Of a DNA stretch of 64,000 nt, positions 39,516 to 48,777 are shown piece after piece. The stretch comes from Streptomyces sp. NBC_01237. GTDB lineage: Bacteria; Actinomycetota; Actinomycetes; Streptomycetales; Streptomycetaceae. The notes below the pieces were generated by a model. The model was not told the DNA's origin and made no database searches. It saw only the letters and a list, made by a program, of their open reading frames with translations. A program made the position numbers and the translations under genes. Where the stretch lies: assembly GCF_035917275.1 (NCBI RefSeq), contig NZ_CP108508.1, forward strand, positions 1,426,001 to 1,490,000, read 5' to 3'. The stretch's first letter is position 1. Each line of letters opens with the position of its first letter.

Positions 39516-40904
39516 ATGAGCCTCGGCGTGCGCTGGACGTTGCACGGCGACGGGAAGAACCTGGCGCCGGGCGAGGTCGTGAGACCGGACGAACGGCTCA
39601 CCTGGGGGCGCACCGCCGGGCTGGGCGCGCAGCATGTCGTCTCGATGATCGGGGCCTGCTTCGTCGCTCCCATCCTGATGGGCCTCGACGCCAACCTCGC
39701 CGTGATGGCGTCCGGCGTGGCCACCATCCTCTTCCTGCTGATCACCCGTGGCCGTATCCCCAGCTATCTCGGCAGCAGCCTGTCGTTCATCGGTGTCGCC
39801 GCCGTGATCAAGACGCAGGGCGGCGACGCGGCGACCCTCACCGGCGCGCTGCTGGTCGTCGGCGCGGTGCTCTTCCTGTGCGGTGCGGTCGTCCGCGCGG
39901 TCGGCGCCCGTGTCATCCACGCCGTGCTGCCCCCGGTGGTCACGGGTGCGGTGGTCATGCTCATCGGGTTCAACCTGGCTCCCGTCACCGCGGGCACCTA
40001 CTGGCCCCAGGACCAGTGGACCGCGCTGCTCACGATGCTCTTCACGGGCTTCGCCCTGGTCGTGCTGCGCGGCTTCTGGTCGCGTATCGCGATCTTCCTC
40101 GGGCTGGCCTTCGGGTACGGCCTCTCCTGGGTCCTCGACCGCGTCTTCGGCAAGATCCACTCCCCCGCGGGCGGCGCCGAGGCGGTCGACCACTGGCGGC
40201 TTGACCTCTCGGGGGTGGGCCGGGCCGACTGGATCGGGCTGCCCTCGTTCCACGCCCCGAGCTTCTCCCTCTCGGCGGTTCTGGTCGCCCTGCCCGTCGT
40301 CATCGCGCTCATCGCGGAGAACGCCGGACACGTCAAGGCCGTCGGCGAGATGACCGGCGATCCCCTGGACGACAAGCTCGGCACGGCGATCATGGCCGAC
40401 GGCGCCGCCACGGTGATGTCGACGTCCGTCGGCGGGCCCGCCACGACCACGTACGCCGAGAACATCGGTGTCATGGCCGCCACCCGTGTCTACTCGACCG
40501 CCGCCTACTGGTGCGCCGCCGGTTTCGCGATCCTGTTCGGGCTCTGCCCCAAGTTCGGCGCCGTCGTGGCCGCCATCCCGGGCGGTGTCCTCGGCGGCAT
40601 CACCGTCATCCTCTACGGCATGATCGGCCTGCTCGGCGCCCAGATCTGGGTCCGGTCCCGCGTCGACCTCACCAATCCCCTGCACCTGGTGCCGGTGGCC
40701 GCCGGACTCATCGTCGGGATCGGCAATGTCAGCCTGAGCCTCACCGACAACTTCGAACTCAGCGGCATCGCGCTGGGCACGCTGATCGTCGTCATCGGCT
40801 ACCACGCGCTGCGCGTCCTGGCCCCCGCGCACATGACGCACGAGCCGCCGATCGGCGAGTCGGGCGAGCAGGGGTACGACCGGGGCCGCCCCGACCCGTC
40901 CTGA
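39516..40904 (+). CDS. NCS2-family uracil/xanthine permease
   Basis: 462 residues from ATG 39516 after AGGGAG. About fourteen hydrophobic segments fit the nucleobase:cation symporter-2 (UraA/PyrP) fold. Signature motifs are visible: GAQHVVSMIG in the first helix region, ENAGHVKAVG with the substrate-site Glu, and GGPATTTYAENIGVMAATRVYS. The ENIGVMAATRVYS form is typical of uracil rather than xanthine transporters, so proton-coupled uracil uptake is most likely. It is monocistronic: divergent from the AlkZ-like gene and followed by a hairpin. The C-terminal ~20 residues are polar and cytoplasmic. Confidence 0.9.
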   Translation: MSLGVRWTLHGDGKNLAPGEVVRPDERLTWGRTAGLGAQHVVSMIGACFVAPILMGLDANLAVMASGVATILFLLITRGRIPSYLGSSLSFIGVAAVIKTQGGDAATLTGALLVVGAVLFLCGAVVRAVGARVIHAVLPPVVTGAVVMLIGFNLAPVTAGTYWPQDQWTALLTMLFTGFALVVLRGFWSRIAIFLGLAFGYGLSWVLDRVFGKIHSPAGGAEAVDHWRLDLSGVGRADWIGLPSFHAPSFSLSAVLVALPVVIALIAENAGHVKAVGEMTGDPLDDKLGTAIMADGAATVMSTSVGGPATTTYAENIGVMAATRVYSTAAYWCAAGFAILFGLCPKFGAVVAAIPGGVLGGITVILYGMIGLLGAQIWVRSRVDLTNPLHLVPVAAGLIVGIGNVSLSLTDNFELSGIALGTLIVVIGYHALRVLAPAHMTHEPPIGESGEQGYDRGRPDPS

Positions 40905-40919
40905 TCCCTCCCGGCGCCG

Positions 40920-40940
40920 CCGGCCCGGAGGGCGGGCCGG
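40920..40940. terminator. Short GC hairpin after the permease gene
   Basis: An 8-bp stem, CCGGCCCG (40920-40927) with CGGGCCGG (40933-40940), and a 5-nt loop, 15 bp beyond the stop codon. The remaining ~195 bp up to the GNAT gene hold nothing recognisable. Confidence 0.6.
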
Positions 40941-41134
40941 GCAGGTGCCGGAGAACGTACGGCTCAGCCCGGTTCGGCCTCGACGAGGCCGCCGGCCCGC
41001 CGGGTACCGCCCTCGGCCCGTGCCTGGGCGCGCAGTTCGGCCGAGCGGCGCCCCACCCGTCGGCCACCGGAGGCGGCTCCCGCAAGCAGCGGCGGGGAAG
41101 CGGCACTTGGCCCCCCTCCCCGCCCTCCCACGGA

Positions 41135-42058
41135 TCAGAAGCAGTCGCCGTACCAGTGGACCGCTCCGGGGGCGGTGACCGTGTCCCGGACCTCCGCGGC
41201 CGTCGCGAGCAGGGGCCGGGCCATCCCGACGTACTCGTCCACGGAGCGCGGCTCCACAAGGAGCGCGGACCACGCGTCGGCGGTGCCGGGCAGCCGGACC
41301 CGTGCGCGGCCGAGTCCCGCCGCGCGGGCCCGGTCGGCGACCGCTGCGAGCAGGTCGTCCAGGCACCCGGCCGCGCCGGCGAACTCGCGTACCTCCGCGC
41401 ACTCCTGCGTGTACTGCGCCACGAGCCGGCCGACGACGGCGCCCGTCGCCGGGTCCTCGGCCACCAGTGACCGTTCCAGCGGGCCGTACCAGGCGGGGAC
41501 GCGGACCGCCCAGTCCTCGGGGGCGCGCAGCGAGGTCAGGGGCCGGGTCGCGTGGGCGGCGGCGTGCAGGCCGGTCACCGCCGCCAGGTCCGCGGCCGTG
41601 GCCTCGCGGACCCGGTACGCCCCGGTGGGCTCCGACCCGGTGATCGCGCCTTCGGTGTACGTGCTGCGGAACTCCTGCCAGCCCGACCCCCGGTACACCC
41701 CGGGAGTGCCGGTGAACAGCAGCGACCAGGCGCATTCCTCGGCCACCATGGTCCGCGCGGCCTCCGCGAGCAGCAGCCGTACGAGTCCCCGGCCCCTGGC
41801 CTCCGGCCGGGTGGCGACGCTGCCGATGCCGCCGACGCGCCGGGGAGTGCCGTGCGCGTCCCGGATCAGGCGCGGTACGTAGACCACGACCGCGTCGATG
41901 CCGCCGTCCGGGCCGGACTCCGCGACGAAGGTGTGGCGGTGGCGGTCCGGGTCCAGCGCGTGAAGGGCGGTGATCTGCGGGGCGTCGAAGCAGGTGCCCC
42001 ACAGGGCGCGCAGGGCGGGTTCGTCGGCGGGAGTGGTGGTCCGCAGCCGTACGGTCAC
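41135..42058 (-). CDS. GNAT-family N-acetyltransferase (Eis-like N-terminal domain)
   Basis: 307 residues. The N-terminal GNAT domain has the acetyl-CoA loop pattern ATRPEARGRGLVRLLL (R/Q-x-x-G-x-G/A) at ~80-95 and a preceding RVGGIGSV strand, as in Eis-like acetyltransferases. The second half looks like a degenerate second GNAT domain; the full length is shorter than Eis (~400). The acceptor is unknown. The GTG start overlaps the stop of the preceding Tat-exported protein gene (GTGA), so the two are translationally coupled and this is the last gene of the leftward sugar-region operon. A link to sugar metabolism follows from position only. Confidence 0.8.
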   Translation of the reverse strand: MTVRLRTTTPADEPALRALWGTCFDAPQITALHALDPDRHRHTFVAESGPDGGIDAVVVYVPRLIRDAHGTPRRVGGIGSVATRPEARGRGLVRLLLAEAARTMVAEECAWSLLFTGTPGVYRGSGWQEFRSTYTEGAITGSEPTGAYRVREATAADLAAVTGLHAAAHATRPLTSLRAPEDWAVRVPAWYGPLERSLVAEDPATGAVVGRLVAQYTQECAEVREFAGAAGCLDDLLAAVADRARAAGLGRARVRLPGTADAWSALLVEPRSVDEYVGMARPLLATAAEVRDTVTAPGAVHWYGDCF

Positions 42059-44193
42059 CGGAGGAGGTTCCCGTCCGTGCGGGCCGAGTCACCGCTCTGC
42101 GGCATGGCGGTGCGCCGGGTGCCGTGCTCCACGCAGGTGGTGTGCAGCGCGGAGGCCAGGGCGGTGGGTGCCAGATGGAGCACGCCGCCGGTGAAGCGGC
42201 TGCCGGTCGCCGCGTAGTGGTTGGTGCCGTCCTCGATGCGGACATGGGCCGTCGCGGCGTCGGTGGTGGAGCTGTTGAGGGCCGTGATGTCCCAGGTGAC
42301 GGTGGCCGGACCCGCGGCGCGGCCGAGGAATGCCCCGGCCCTGTTGCTGCCGGTGAACCGGGCGCCCGAGGTGACGGTGACGGACTGGTCGCGTACGGCG
42401 CTGACTTCGAAGCCGGTGTTCCCGTAGCTGCCGCCGTCGATCCTGAGGTCGGCCGAGCCCACGGAGAGCGGGGCCGCGTCGTCGGCCCCGGTGACCGTGC
42501 AGTCGGTGAAGCGCACGGGTCCGGCGCCGCGCAGGATCGCTCCGTCGACCCCCTTGAACGTGCAGCGCACGAAGTGGACGGGGGCGGTGACCGGGGTCTG
42601 GACGAGGACCGCTCCGGCGGGCGGCTCGAAGGAGCAGTCGCTGATGACGGTGGGCCGGGTGGAGCGGGCGGAGCGCTGGGCGACGGCGAAGGTCTTCGCG
42701 GTGCAGCCGCGCACCTGCGCGCCGTCCGCGTTCACGGTGAGAGTGCCCGCCTGGTCGAATGTCGGGCGGGCGATCACCGTGATGTCTTCGAGCGTCAGAT
42801 CGGTGATCTTGGTGTTCGCGGTGAACCAGGAGCAGACGTGCCGGCGCACGGTGATGCGCTTGGCCGATATCCCCCACTGCGCACCGGAGTTGGCGAGGTC
42901 CATCAGTCCGGAGTTGCCGTCGAAGAGCAGGTCGTGCTCGTACTGGCCGTGGGTGGTGAACGGGTTGCCGCCGGCGTCGTCACCGTCACCGTGGCAGTTG
43001 ACGACGGTGCAGTAGGCGGAGGCGGTCAGATCGTTGAGGTGGCGGACGTTGCTGGTGGTGCAGTCGGCGACCCGTCCGTACAGGCAGTAGATCTGCTGGG
43101 TGAGATAGCCCGCGCCGCCGTACTCGACGGTCGGCGGGTTCTTCAGGGAGCACTGCTCGGTACGGAACCGGGTGCACCAGCGGCGCATGATGACCGGCCA
43201 GAAGCTGCCGGTGGCGTGGATGCCGGAGACATCGCACCCGACGGCGTACTCGTAGCTGACGGGGTGCGAGCCGGTGTACTCGTCGTCGCCCGCGCCCTCG
43301 AAGTCCATGTTGCGGACATGGGCGTTCACGACCGGCTCCACGCGCCTCCAGGTCAGCCTGCGCCCGGCGGCCAGCTCCCAGCCGTTGAGGTAGCCGATCC
43401 TGATGTGGGTGGCGTCGATGATCTCGGTGATCTCGACCATCTTCTGGAGCTCGCGCTCGTCCGCGCCGCCGCCCTCGACCGGGGCGACCTGCACGGCCCA
43501 CCACTGGCCGACCGCGAAGGCCCTGGAGTCCGGGACCGGGAAGGTGTCGGTGAGTTCGATGACCTTGGCGGCGAGCGCGTGCTCGACCTTGGTGTCGGTG
43601 GTGGTGCCGCGGAAGGAGAGGACGGCGCCGAAGGGGTTGTCGTGGGTGTTCTTCTCGATGCCTTCGGTGTGGATGTGGTGTCCGCCGAAGTCGAGTTCGA
43701 TGTGGGAGCGGGTGAAGAGGTGGCGTCGGGTGAAGAGGAGGTCGGTGTGGGCTTCGATGCGGTGGACGGTGGGGTCGTGGACCATCGCGTCGAGTGCGGT
43801 GTCGGCGGGGGTTTTGGCGTCGAAGTGTCCGAAGGTGCGGAAGTCGACGGTGCCGGTGTGGAGCTGGTGCCAGCGTCCGGTGGTGGGGTTCTTGGCGGGG
43901 GTGATGACGGTGCCGCCGTTGTGGGTGGCTCGGGAGGTCCTGTTCCAGCGGACGGCCATGGCTCCGCCGTCGGCGGGGGTGTGGTGGCCCGCGACGAGGA
44001 CCACGGTGCCCTCGGTGAGGTGTTGGGTGTTCAGGGCGCGCAGTGCGGTGACGGTGTCGACGCGGGTGACGTCGGCGGCGTGTCCGGGAGCGGCCTGCGC
44101 GGAGCCGGAGGCCACGGCCGAACCGGCCACGACCAGACCGGCGAGACCCGAGGCCCGCAACAGATGACGGCGTGACGATGCTGGGACTGACAT
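42055..44193 (-). CDS. Tat-exported right-handed beta-helix protein, copy 1
   Basis: 712 residues from ATG 44193. The twin-arginine signal SRRHLLRASGLAGLVVAGS with an AQAA cleavage region predicts Tat export. Residues ~40-200 form an N-terminal domain almost identical to copy 2 at 50156. Residues ~200-700 resemble copy 2 more distantly and show the periodic short strands of a parallel beta-helix, with many His, Asp and Cys residues. Polysaccharide lyases and glycoside hydrolases often have this fold, and the catabolic neighbours suggest action on an extracellular carbohydrate; no catalytic motif was recognised. It follows the SDR gene by 47 bp and overlaps the GNAT gene by 4 bp. Its first third lies within a 582-bp inverted repeat. 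Confidence 0.8.
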   Translation of the reverse strand: MSVPASSRRHLLRASGLAGLVVAGSAVASGSAQAAPGHAADVTRVDTVTALRALNTQHLTEGTVVLVAGHHTPADGGAMAVRWNRTSRATHNGGTVITPAKNPTTGRWHQLHTGTVDFRTFGHFDAKTPADTALDAMVHDPTVHRIEAHTDLLFTRRHLFTRSHIELDFGGHHIHTEGIEKNTHDNPFGAVLSFRGTTTDTKVEHALAAKVIELTDTFPVPDSRAFAVGQWWAVQVAPVEGGGADERELQKMVEITEIIDATHIRIGYLNGWELAAGRRLTWRRVEPVVNAHVRNMDFEGAGDDEYTGSHPVSYEYAVGCDVSGIHATGSFWPVIMRRWCTRFRTEQCSLKNPPTVEYGGAGYLTQQIYCLYGRVADCTTSNVRHLNDLTASAYCTVVNCHGDGDDAGGNPFTTHGQYEHDLLFDGNSGLMDLANSGAQWGISAKRITVRRHVCSWFTANTKITDLTLEDITVIARPTFDQAGTLTVNADGAQVRGCTAKTFAVAQRSARSTRPTVISDCSFEPPAGAVLVQTPVTAPVHFVRCTFKGVDGAILRGAGPVRFTDCTVTGADDAAPLSVGSADLRIDGGSYGNTGFEVSAVRDQSVTVTSGARFTGSNRAGAFLGRAAGPATVTWDITALNSSTTDAATAHVRIEDGTNHYAATGSRFTGGVLHLAPTALASALHTTCVEHGTRRTAMPQSGDSARTDGNLLR
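43591..44172 (-). repeat. 582-bp inverted repeat, left arm
   Basis: The reverse complement of this stretch matches 50195-50776 over 582 bp with no gaps; only one mismatch was noticed on reading (a Phe/Leu codon). It covers the Tat signal peptide and N-terminal domain of copy 1. Outside these limits the two genes diverge abruptly at both ends. Confidence 0.92.
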
Positions 44194-44240
44194 GACGGAG
44201 GTGCTCCTCGCGTTGTCGTGGGACCGGATGACCGGTGACG

Positions 44241-45080
44241 TCAGATCGTGTTGCGGTAGGGCGGCATGAACCGCATGCGCGGCATCTGGTCGGCGAGGAC
44301 TCCTCCGTCGACGACGATCCGCGCCCCGGTGAGATAGGCGCCCGCGTCCGAGGCCAGGAGCAGCAGTGCGCCCACGCACTCGTCGGGGCGCGCGTAGCGG
44401 CCGAGCGGGATGCGCTCGCGGTACGCGGACTCGAAGGCTTCCCGGTCGAAGGGGAACTCGCCGTCGATGGGTGTCTCGACCATGCCGGGTGCCAGGGTGT
44501 TGGCCGTGATGCCGTGCGGGGCGAGTTCGACGGCCAGGGTTTCCGTGAGCAGTTGGGCGGCGGCCTTGGAGGCGTTGTAGTGGGCCAGTCCGGCCTCCGC
44601 CACCAGGGCGTTCTTCGAGGTGATGGTGATGATGCGGCCCGCGACGCCGTCCGCCGTCATGTGTTCGGCGATGCGCTGACTGAGGAAGAACACCGCGTCG
44701 ACGTTGACCCGCATGATGTGTGACCAGCTCGCGGGGGTGATCTCGTTGAACCGTTCCAGGGCTGCCGTGCCCGCGTTGTTGACCAGGATGTGCAGCGGTC
44801 CGGTCTCGGCCCGTACGGTGTCGGCGAACCCGGCCAGCGCGTCGATGTCGGCGAGGTCCTGCCCGTACGTCCAGGTCCGGCGGCCGAGTGCGCCGATCGC
44901 CGCCGCGGTCTCGGTGATCCCGTCGGCGCCGGGCAGGTCGACGAGGACCACGTCGGCGCCCGCCTCGGCGAGGCCCACGGCGAAGGACCGGCCCAGGCCG
45001 CGGGCGGCCCCGGTGACGAGGGCGGTGCGGCCGGTGAGGTCGAAGCGCTCGGTGCCGCGGGGCGGTACGGCTGCGGTCAT
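44241..45080 (-). CDS. SDR-family NAD(P)-dependent oxidoreductase
   Basis: 279 residues from ATG 45080, with GGAGG upstream; longer in-frame starts run into a repeat region and were rejected. Classical SDR features are TGAARGLG (Rossmann), an acidic residue after the second strand (VVLVDLPG) favouring NAD, NNAG, Ser in ITITSKN, and YNASK with the catalytic Tyr and Lys. A C-terminal GGVLADQMPRMRF tail is consistent with sugar/polyol dehydrogenases. In non-phosphorylative pathways such enzymes oxidise an aldose to its lactone or a 2-keto-3-deoxy acid to a 2,4-diketo acid. Either role suits the lactonase-like, dehydratase and FAH-type neighbours. The exact substrate is unknown. Confidence 0.88.
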   Translation of the reverse strand: MTAAVPPRGTERFDLTGRTALVTGAARGLGRSFAVGLAEAGADVVLVDLPGADGITETAAAIGALGRRTWTYGQDLADIDALAGFADTVRAETGPLHILVNNAGTAALERFNEITPASWSHIMRVNVDAVFFLSQRIAEHMTADGVAGRIITITSKNALVAEAGLAHYNASKAAAQLLTETLAVELAPHGITANTLAPGMVETPIDGEFPFDREAFESAYRERIPLGRYARPDECVGALLLLASDAGAYLTGARIVVDGGVLADQMPRMRFMPPYRNTI

Positions 45081-45235
45081 GGCGGGTTCCTCCAGGCGGA
45101 GCGGTACGGGGAGGTGGGCCGCCGCGCCGGACCAGGGAAGGGGACGCGGCGGCCCTGCTGCCGGCCGGTGCCAGGGGACGGGGGGCGTCCCGGCTCCAGG
45201 CCGACAGGTCGAGGGGAACGGCGGGCCGCGGGGTG

Positions 45236-45350
45236 CGGCCCGGCCGTTCGGAGCGACCGGGCCGTCGGACACGGCCCGGCCGTTCGGGGGAACCGGCGGG
45301 CCGTCGGACACGGCCCGGCCGTTCGGGGGAACCGGCGGGCCGCGGTGTGC
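45236..45350. repeat. 39-bp tandem repeat in the amidohydrolase-SDR gap
   Basis: Units start at 45258 and 45297 (CGGGCCGTCGGACACGGCCC...), with partial copies on both sides. They occupy much of the 297-bp gap 45081-45377 between two operon genes. Each unit contains inverted GGCCCGGCCG-type sequence that could fold, so the array may act as an intercistronic structure. No gene was seen here. Confidence 0.75.
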
Positions 45351-45377
45351 GGTCCGCCGGTTCGGGGAACGGCGCGG

Positions 45378-46223
45378 TCAGCCGTTCAGGCCCAGCAGGT
45401 CCAGCGACGGCCGGTGGATGATCTCCTCCACCTTGTCCGCGTCGAGGGGCGGCAGCCCGGGGATGCCGGGGATGCGGGCGATCTCCCGCAGACCCTTCAC
45501 CGAGTCGTCGACCGTCGTGAACGGGTAGTCGCTGCCGAACATCACCTTGTCGAAGACCCCGTAGTCCTGGACCAGCCGCAGGCTGTGCCAGAGCTGGAAG
45601 GGCCGGTAGTGCAGGGCGCTGATGTCCGCGTACACGTGCGGGTGCTTGCGGATCACCGCGATGCACTCGCCCTCGAAGGGGTGGCCGAGGTGGGCGAGGA
45701 CCATGCGCAGTTCCGGATGGCGGATGGCGACCGCGTCCAGGTGGCGGGGCATCGCCCATTCCAGCGGGGCGTTCGACACGAAGGTGGTGCCGGTGTGGAC
45801 GAGGAGCGGCAGCCCGTGCCGTTCGGCGTAGGCGTACAGCTCGTCGTACTCCTCGGCGGCCGGGTCGAAGCCCGCGTACATCGGCATCAGCTTGATGCCG
45901 CGCAGACCGAGTTCCTGGTGGCCGTAGCGGAGTTCGTCCTGCCAGCCGGGCTGGGTGGGGTCGAGGGAGAGGTAGCCGATCAGCCGGTCGGGGTGCTTCG
46001 CGGCGTACGACGCCACGGCGGCGTCGTCGACCCAGAGTCCGCTGCGGCGGGCCTTGCCGCCGACGACGACGGTGCGGGTGGACGCGGGCGCGGTGGCCGC
46101 GTAGTCCTCCCACTTCACCGTCAGATCGACCTCGCCCTCGTGGGCGCGGGCGGAGTCGGAGCTGAAGGGTTCGGTGAAGTCGTGGCTGTGCCGGAAGAGG
46201 TGCGAGTGGACGTCGACGATCAT
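45378..46223 (-). CDS. Amidohydrolase-2 family metal-dependent hydrolase (lactonase-like)
   Basis: 281 residues. A TIM-barrel amidohydrolase with HSH at residues ~6-8, VHTGT (~140), LAHLGHPFEGE (~175) and FGSDYPF (~230) supplying the expected His/His/His/Asp metal ligands. The family includes sugar lactonases such as L-fuconolactonase and 4-sulfomuconolactonase, and also decarboxylases. Given the SDR and aldonate-dehydratase-like neighbours, hydrolysis of an aldonolactone is the best inference. The ATG start overlaps the preceding dehydratase stop by 4 bp, so the two are coupled. The length is normal. Confidence 0.85.
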   Translation of the reverse strand: MIVDVHSHLFRHSHDFTEPFSSDSARAHEGEVDLTVKWEDYAATAPASTRTVVVGGKARRSGLWVDDAAVASYAAKHPDRLIGYLSLDPTQPGWQDELRYGHQELGLRGIKLMPMYAGFDPAAEEYDELYAYAERHGLPLLVHTGTTFVSNAPLEWAMPRHLDAVAIRHPELRMVLAHLGHPFEGECIAVIRKHPHVYADISALHYRPFQLWHSLRLVQDYGVFDKVMFGSDYPFTTVDDSVKGLREIARIPGIPGLPPLDADKVEEIIHRPSLDLLGLNG

Positions 46224-47407
46224 GTCCGGTTCCGCTTCTCCCAGCCGTCCGCGAACATGTTCCAGAAGCGGTGGCTGGGCGGGTGTTCCTCGAAGACCTC
46301 GTCGACGAGTTCGACTCCGAGACCGGGGGCGGTCGGCAGGCCGATGTGGCCGTCCGCCATCGGCAGGGTGCCCTTCAGGGCGTCGAAGACGAAGGGCTCC
46401 AGGAGCCCGTCGAAGGTTTCGAGGATCTTGAAGTTGGGGATTCCGAGCGCCGCGTGTACGGAGACGGTGGTGCAGAGCGGCGAGTTGGAGTTGTGCGGTG
46501 CGACGAGCATGCCGTGGGTATCGGCGATCGCGGCCAGTTTCCTCACCTCGGTGAAGCCGCCGGCCATCGACAGGTCGGGCTGGATGATGTCGACCGCGTT
46601 GGTGGCGAAGAGCTGCTTGTACTCGTAGCGGTTGTGGAAGTGCTCACCACCGGAGATCGGGAAGGCGGCGCGCTGGCGCAGTTCCGCGTACCGCTCGATG
46701 TGGGTCCAGGGCATCGGCTCCTCGAACCAGCCGATGTCGAAGGGCTCCAGCTCGCGCACCAGCCGTGCCGCGGTCGGCATGGCGAAGCGGGCGTGGCCCT
46801 CGATGAAGAGGTCGATGTCCGGGCCGATGGCTTCGCGGACGGCGGCCACCAGGTCGACGGAGCGGCGCAGTTCGGCGCGCTCCAGCTCATGCAGCCCGGG
46901 GCCGAACGGGTCGAACTTGAGCGCGGTGAAGCCCTTGGCCACGGTCTCCTTCGCCTTGGCCGCGAAGATCTCGGGCTCCCGCTCGCCGGTGTACCAGCCG
47001 TTGGCGTAGACGCGTACGGTGTCGCGGCAGGCGCCGCCGGTCAGGCGGTACGCGGGCACGCCGAGCGCCTTGCCCATCAGGTCGTACATGGCCTGGTCGA
47101 GGCCGGACAGGGCGACGCCGCCCATGTCGCCGCCGCGCAGGAAGTCGCCCTGGTAGACGCGGAGCCAGAGCTCCTCGATGTCGAAGGGGTCGGCGCCGAT
47201 GAGGTGTCGCCGGGCGAGCGCCTCGGTGAGGGCGCAGACCTCACGTACCCGGTAGGGGTGGGTGATCTCGCCGATGCCGCTGAGGCCCTCGTCGGTGTGG
47301 ACCCGGACGTATCCGAAGTCCCGCCAGGAGGTGCCGAGCATCAGGGTCTCGACGCGGGTGATGCGTCCGGCGGGGCCGGCCGGACGGGTGCGGTTGACGG
47401 TCAGCAT
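46220..47407 (-). CDS. Mandelate racemase/muconate lactonizing (enolase superfamily) sugar-acid dehydratase
   Basis: 395 residues. The capping domain contains GDFLRGGDMGGVALSGLDQAMYDLMGKALG. The barrel domain has ALKFDPFG (~175), FIEGHARF (~207; first ligand and candidate general-acid His), FEEP (~232), GEH (~258) and APHNSNSP (~308). The spacing and the EGH plus late His fit the D-galactonate/gluconate-type dehydratase branch, which removes water from an aldonate to give a 2-keto-3-deoxy acid using Mg2+. The substrate stereochemistry cannot be read from sequence. It shares a 1-bp overlap with the aminotransferase gene and a 4-bp overlap with the amidohydrolase gene: a tightly coupled operon. 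Confidence 0.88.
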   Translation of the reverse strand: MLTVNRTRPAGPAGRITRVETLMLGTSWRDFGYVRVHTDEGLSGIGEITHPYRVREVCALTEALARRHLIGADPFDIEELWLRVYQGDFLRGGDMGGVALSGLDQAMYDLMGKALGVPAYRLTGGACRDTVRVYANGWYTGEREPEIFAAKAKETVAKGFTALKFDPFGPGLHELERAELRRSVDLVAAVREAIGPDIDLFIEGHARFAMPTAARLVRELEPFDIGWFEEPMPWTHIERYAELRQRAAFPISGGEHFHNRYEYKQLFATNAVDIIQPDLSMAGGFTEVRKLAAIADTHGMLVAPHNSNSPLCTTVSVHAALGIPNFKILETFDGLLEPFVFDALKGTLPMADGHIGLPTAPGLGVELVDEVFEEHPPSHRFWNMFADGWEKRNRT

Positions 47408-48777
47408 CAGAGGGTCGCTCCGCCCATGGTGGAGGTGTTCTCCAGGTCGCGGGCGCCGCCCTCGGCGAGGACCGCCGTGACGGCCGCCTCGGTGCCCTCG
47501 ATCAGGCGGTCGACATCGGCGTCGGTGTGCGCGTAGCTGATGTGGCTGCGCTTGAGGTTGAGCGGCAGCTCGAACAGGCCGTGCTCCAGCAGCTTGCGGC
47601 GGTAGCCGACGAAGAGCGAGGCGTCGTTGTTCAGGAGGTCGGCGTACGTACGGGGGGCCTCGCCCGGCATGAAGTAGCTGACGAAGACGGAGCCGTATCC
47701 GGTGACGACCGCCGGGACACCGAGGCGTCCGTACAGGGCGGTCAGTTCGGTACGGACGCGGTCGCCGAGCCGGAAGACGTGGTCGTGGACCGGCTCCTCG
47801 CGGAGCTTGCGCAGGGTGGCCAGCGCGGCGGCGACGACGGACGGGTGTCCGTTGTACGTACCGGCGAAGAACGCGGGGGCGCCGGGGCGGGTGGAGAAGA
47901 GGTCCATCAGGTCGGCGCGGCCGCCGATCGCGCCGACGGGGGCGCCGTTGGCGATGGCCTTGCCGAGGGTGGTGAGGTCGGGGGTGACGCCGGAGATCTG
48001 CTGCCAGCCGCCGATGCTGTGACGGAAGCCGGTGATGACCTCGTCGAAGATCAGGATGCTGCCGGCCCTGGTGGTCTCCTCGCGCAGCGTGGTGAGGAAC
48101 TCCTGATAGGGCAGGAGGGCGCCGACGTTGTGCGGGACGGGTTCGACGATGACGGCGGCGATGTCGGAGCCGTGTTCGGCGAAGGTGCGGCGGACGGCCT
48201 CGCTGTCGTTGAACGGCAGGACGAGGGTGGCTTCGAGGACCTCGGGCAGGATGCCGGTGGAGATCGGGTCGTGGCCGCCGACCTTGTCCGGGGCGGAGAT
48301 GACGTTGAGGCTGACCGAGTCGTGCCAGCCGTGGTAGCAGCCCTGGAACTTGACCACGAGGCGGCGGCCGGTGGCTGCGCGGGAGACGCGCAGCGCGTGG
48401 AACGTGGCCTCGCTGCCGGTGCTGGTGAGCAGGACCTTCTCGATCGAGGGGATCAGCTCGGTGAGCTGTTCGGCGAGGAGGACCTCTCCCTCGGTGACGC
48501 CGACGCCCATGTGGCCGAGCGTGGCGCCGGCTTCGGCGGTGGCCCGGGCCACGTCGGGGTCGTTGTGGCCGAGCAGCGGCGGGCCGAACGCCGAGTGGAA
48601 GTCGGTGTACTCGCGTCCGTCGGCGGTACGGAACCGCGCGCCGTCGGTGCCGGTGACCACCAGGTCGGTCAGTCCGGGAACGCTGCGCTGACCGCTGTTC
48701 ACGCCGCCGGGTACGACCTGGCGGGCGCGCTCGGCGAGTCGGGCTCCGGATTCGTTGCCCACCGGGCCTGAACTCAT
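47407..48777 (-). CDS. Class III PLP aminotransferase, glutamate-1-semialdehyde mutase-like
   Basis: 456 residues from ATG 48777. Features include VPGGVNSGQRSVP near the start, TGSEATFHALRVSRAATGR, FQGCYHGWHD, IFDEVITGFR (PLP-binding Asp) and TLGKAIANG (Schiff-base Lys). These match glutamate-1-semialdehyde 2,1-aminomutase and its relatives. Clustering with sugar-acid genes rather than haem genes, and control by an IclR-type operator, argue against HemL. It is more likely an aminotransferase or aminomutase for an amino- or keto-sugar acid. It is first in the leftward operon, behind a near-consensus promoter whose start region carries the operator at 48922. Confidence 0.85.
   Translation of the reverse strand: MSSGPVGNESGARLAERARQVVPGGVNSGQRSVPGLTDLVVTGTDGARFRTADGREYTDFHSAFGPPLLGHNDPDVARATAEAGATLGHMGVGVTEGEVLLAEQLTELIPSIEKVLLTSTGSEATFHALRVSRAATGRRLVVKFQGCYHGWHDSVSLNVISAPDKVGGHDPISTGILPEVLEATLVLPFNDSEAVRRTFAEHGSDIAAVIVEPVPHNVGALLPYQEFLTTLREETTRAGSILIFDEVITGFRHSIGGWQQISGVTPDLTTLGKAIANGAPVGAIGGRADLMDLFSTRPGAPAFFAGTYNGHPSVVAAALATLRKLREEPVHDHVFRLGDRVRTELTALYGRLGVPAVVTGYGSVFVSYFMPGEAPRTYADLLNNDASLFVGYRRKLLEHGLFELPLNLKRSHISYAHTDADVDRLIEGTEAAVTAVLAEGGARDLENTSTMGGATL

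Noticed and set aside
45081..45311. N-terminal extension of the SDR protein (77 more residues)
   Set aside because: It is made of the 39-bp repeat and Pro/Gly-rich sequence; the shorter start has an excellent GGAGG site and a normal SDR length.
47407..48777. hemL (glutamate-1-semialdehyde aminomutase for haem)
   Set aside because: The genomic context is sugar catabolism under an IclR operator, with no haem genes; only a family-level call was kept.
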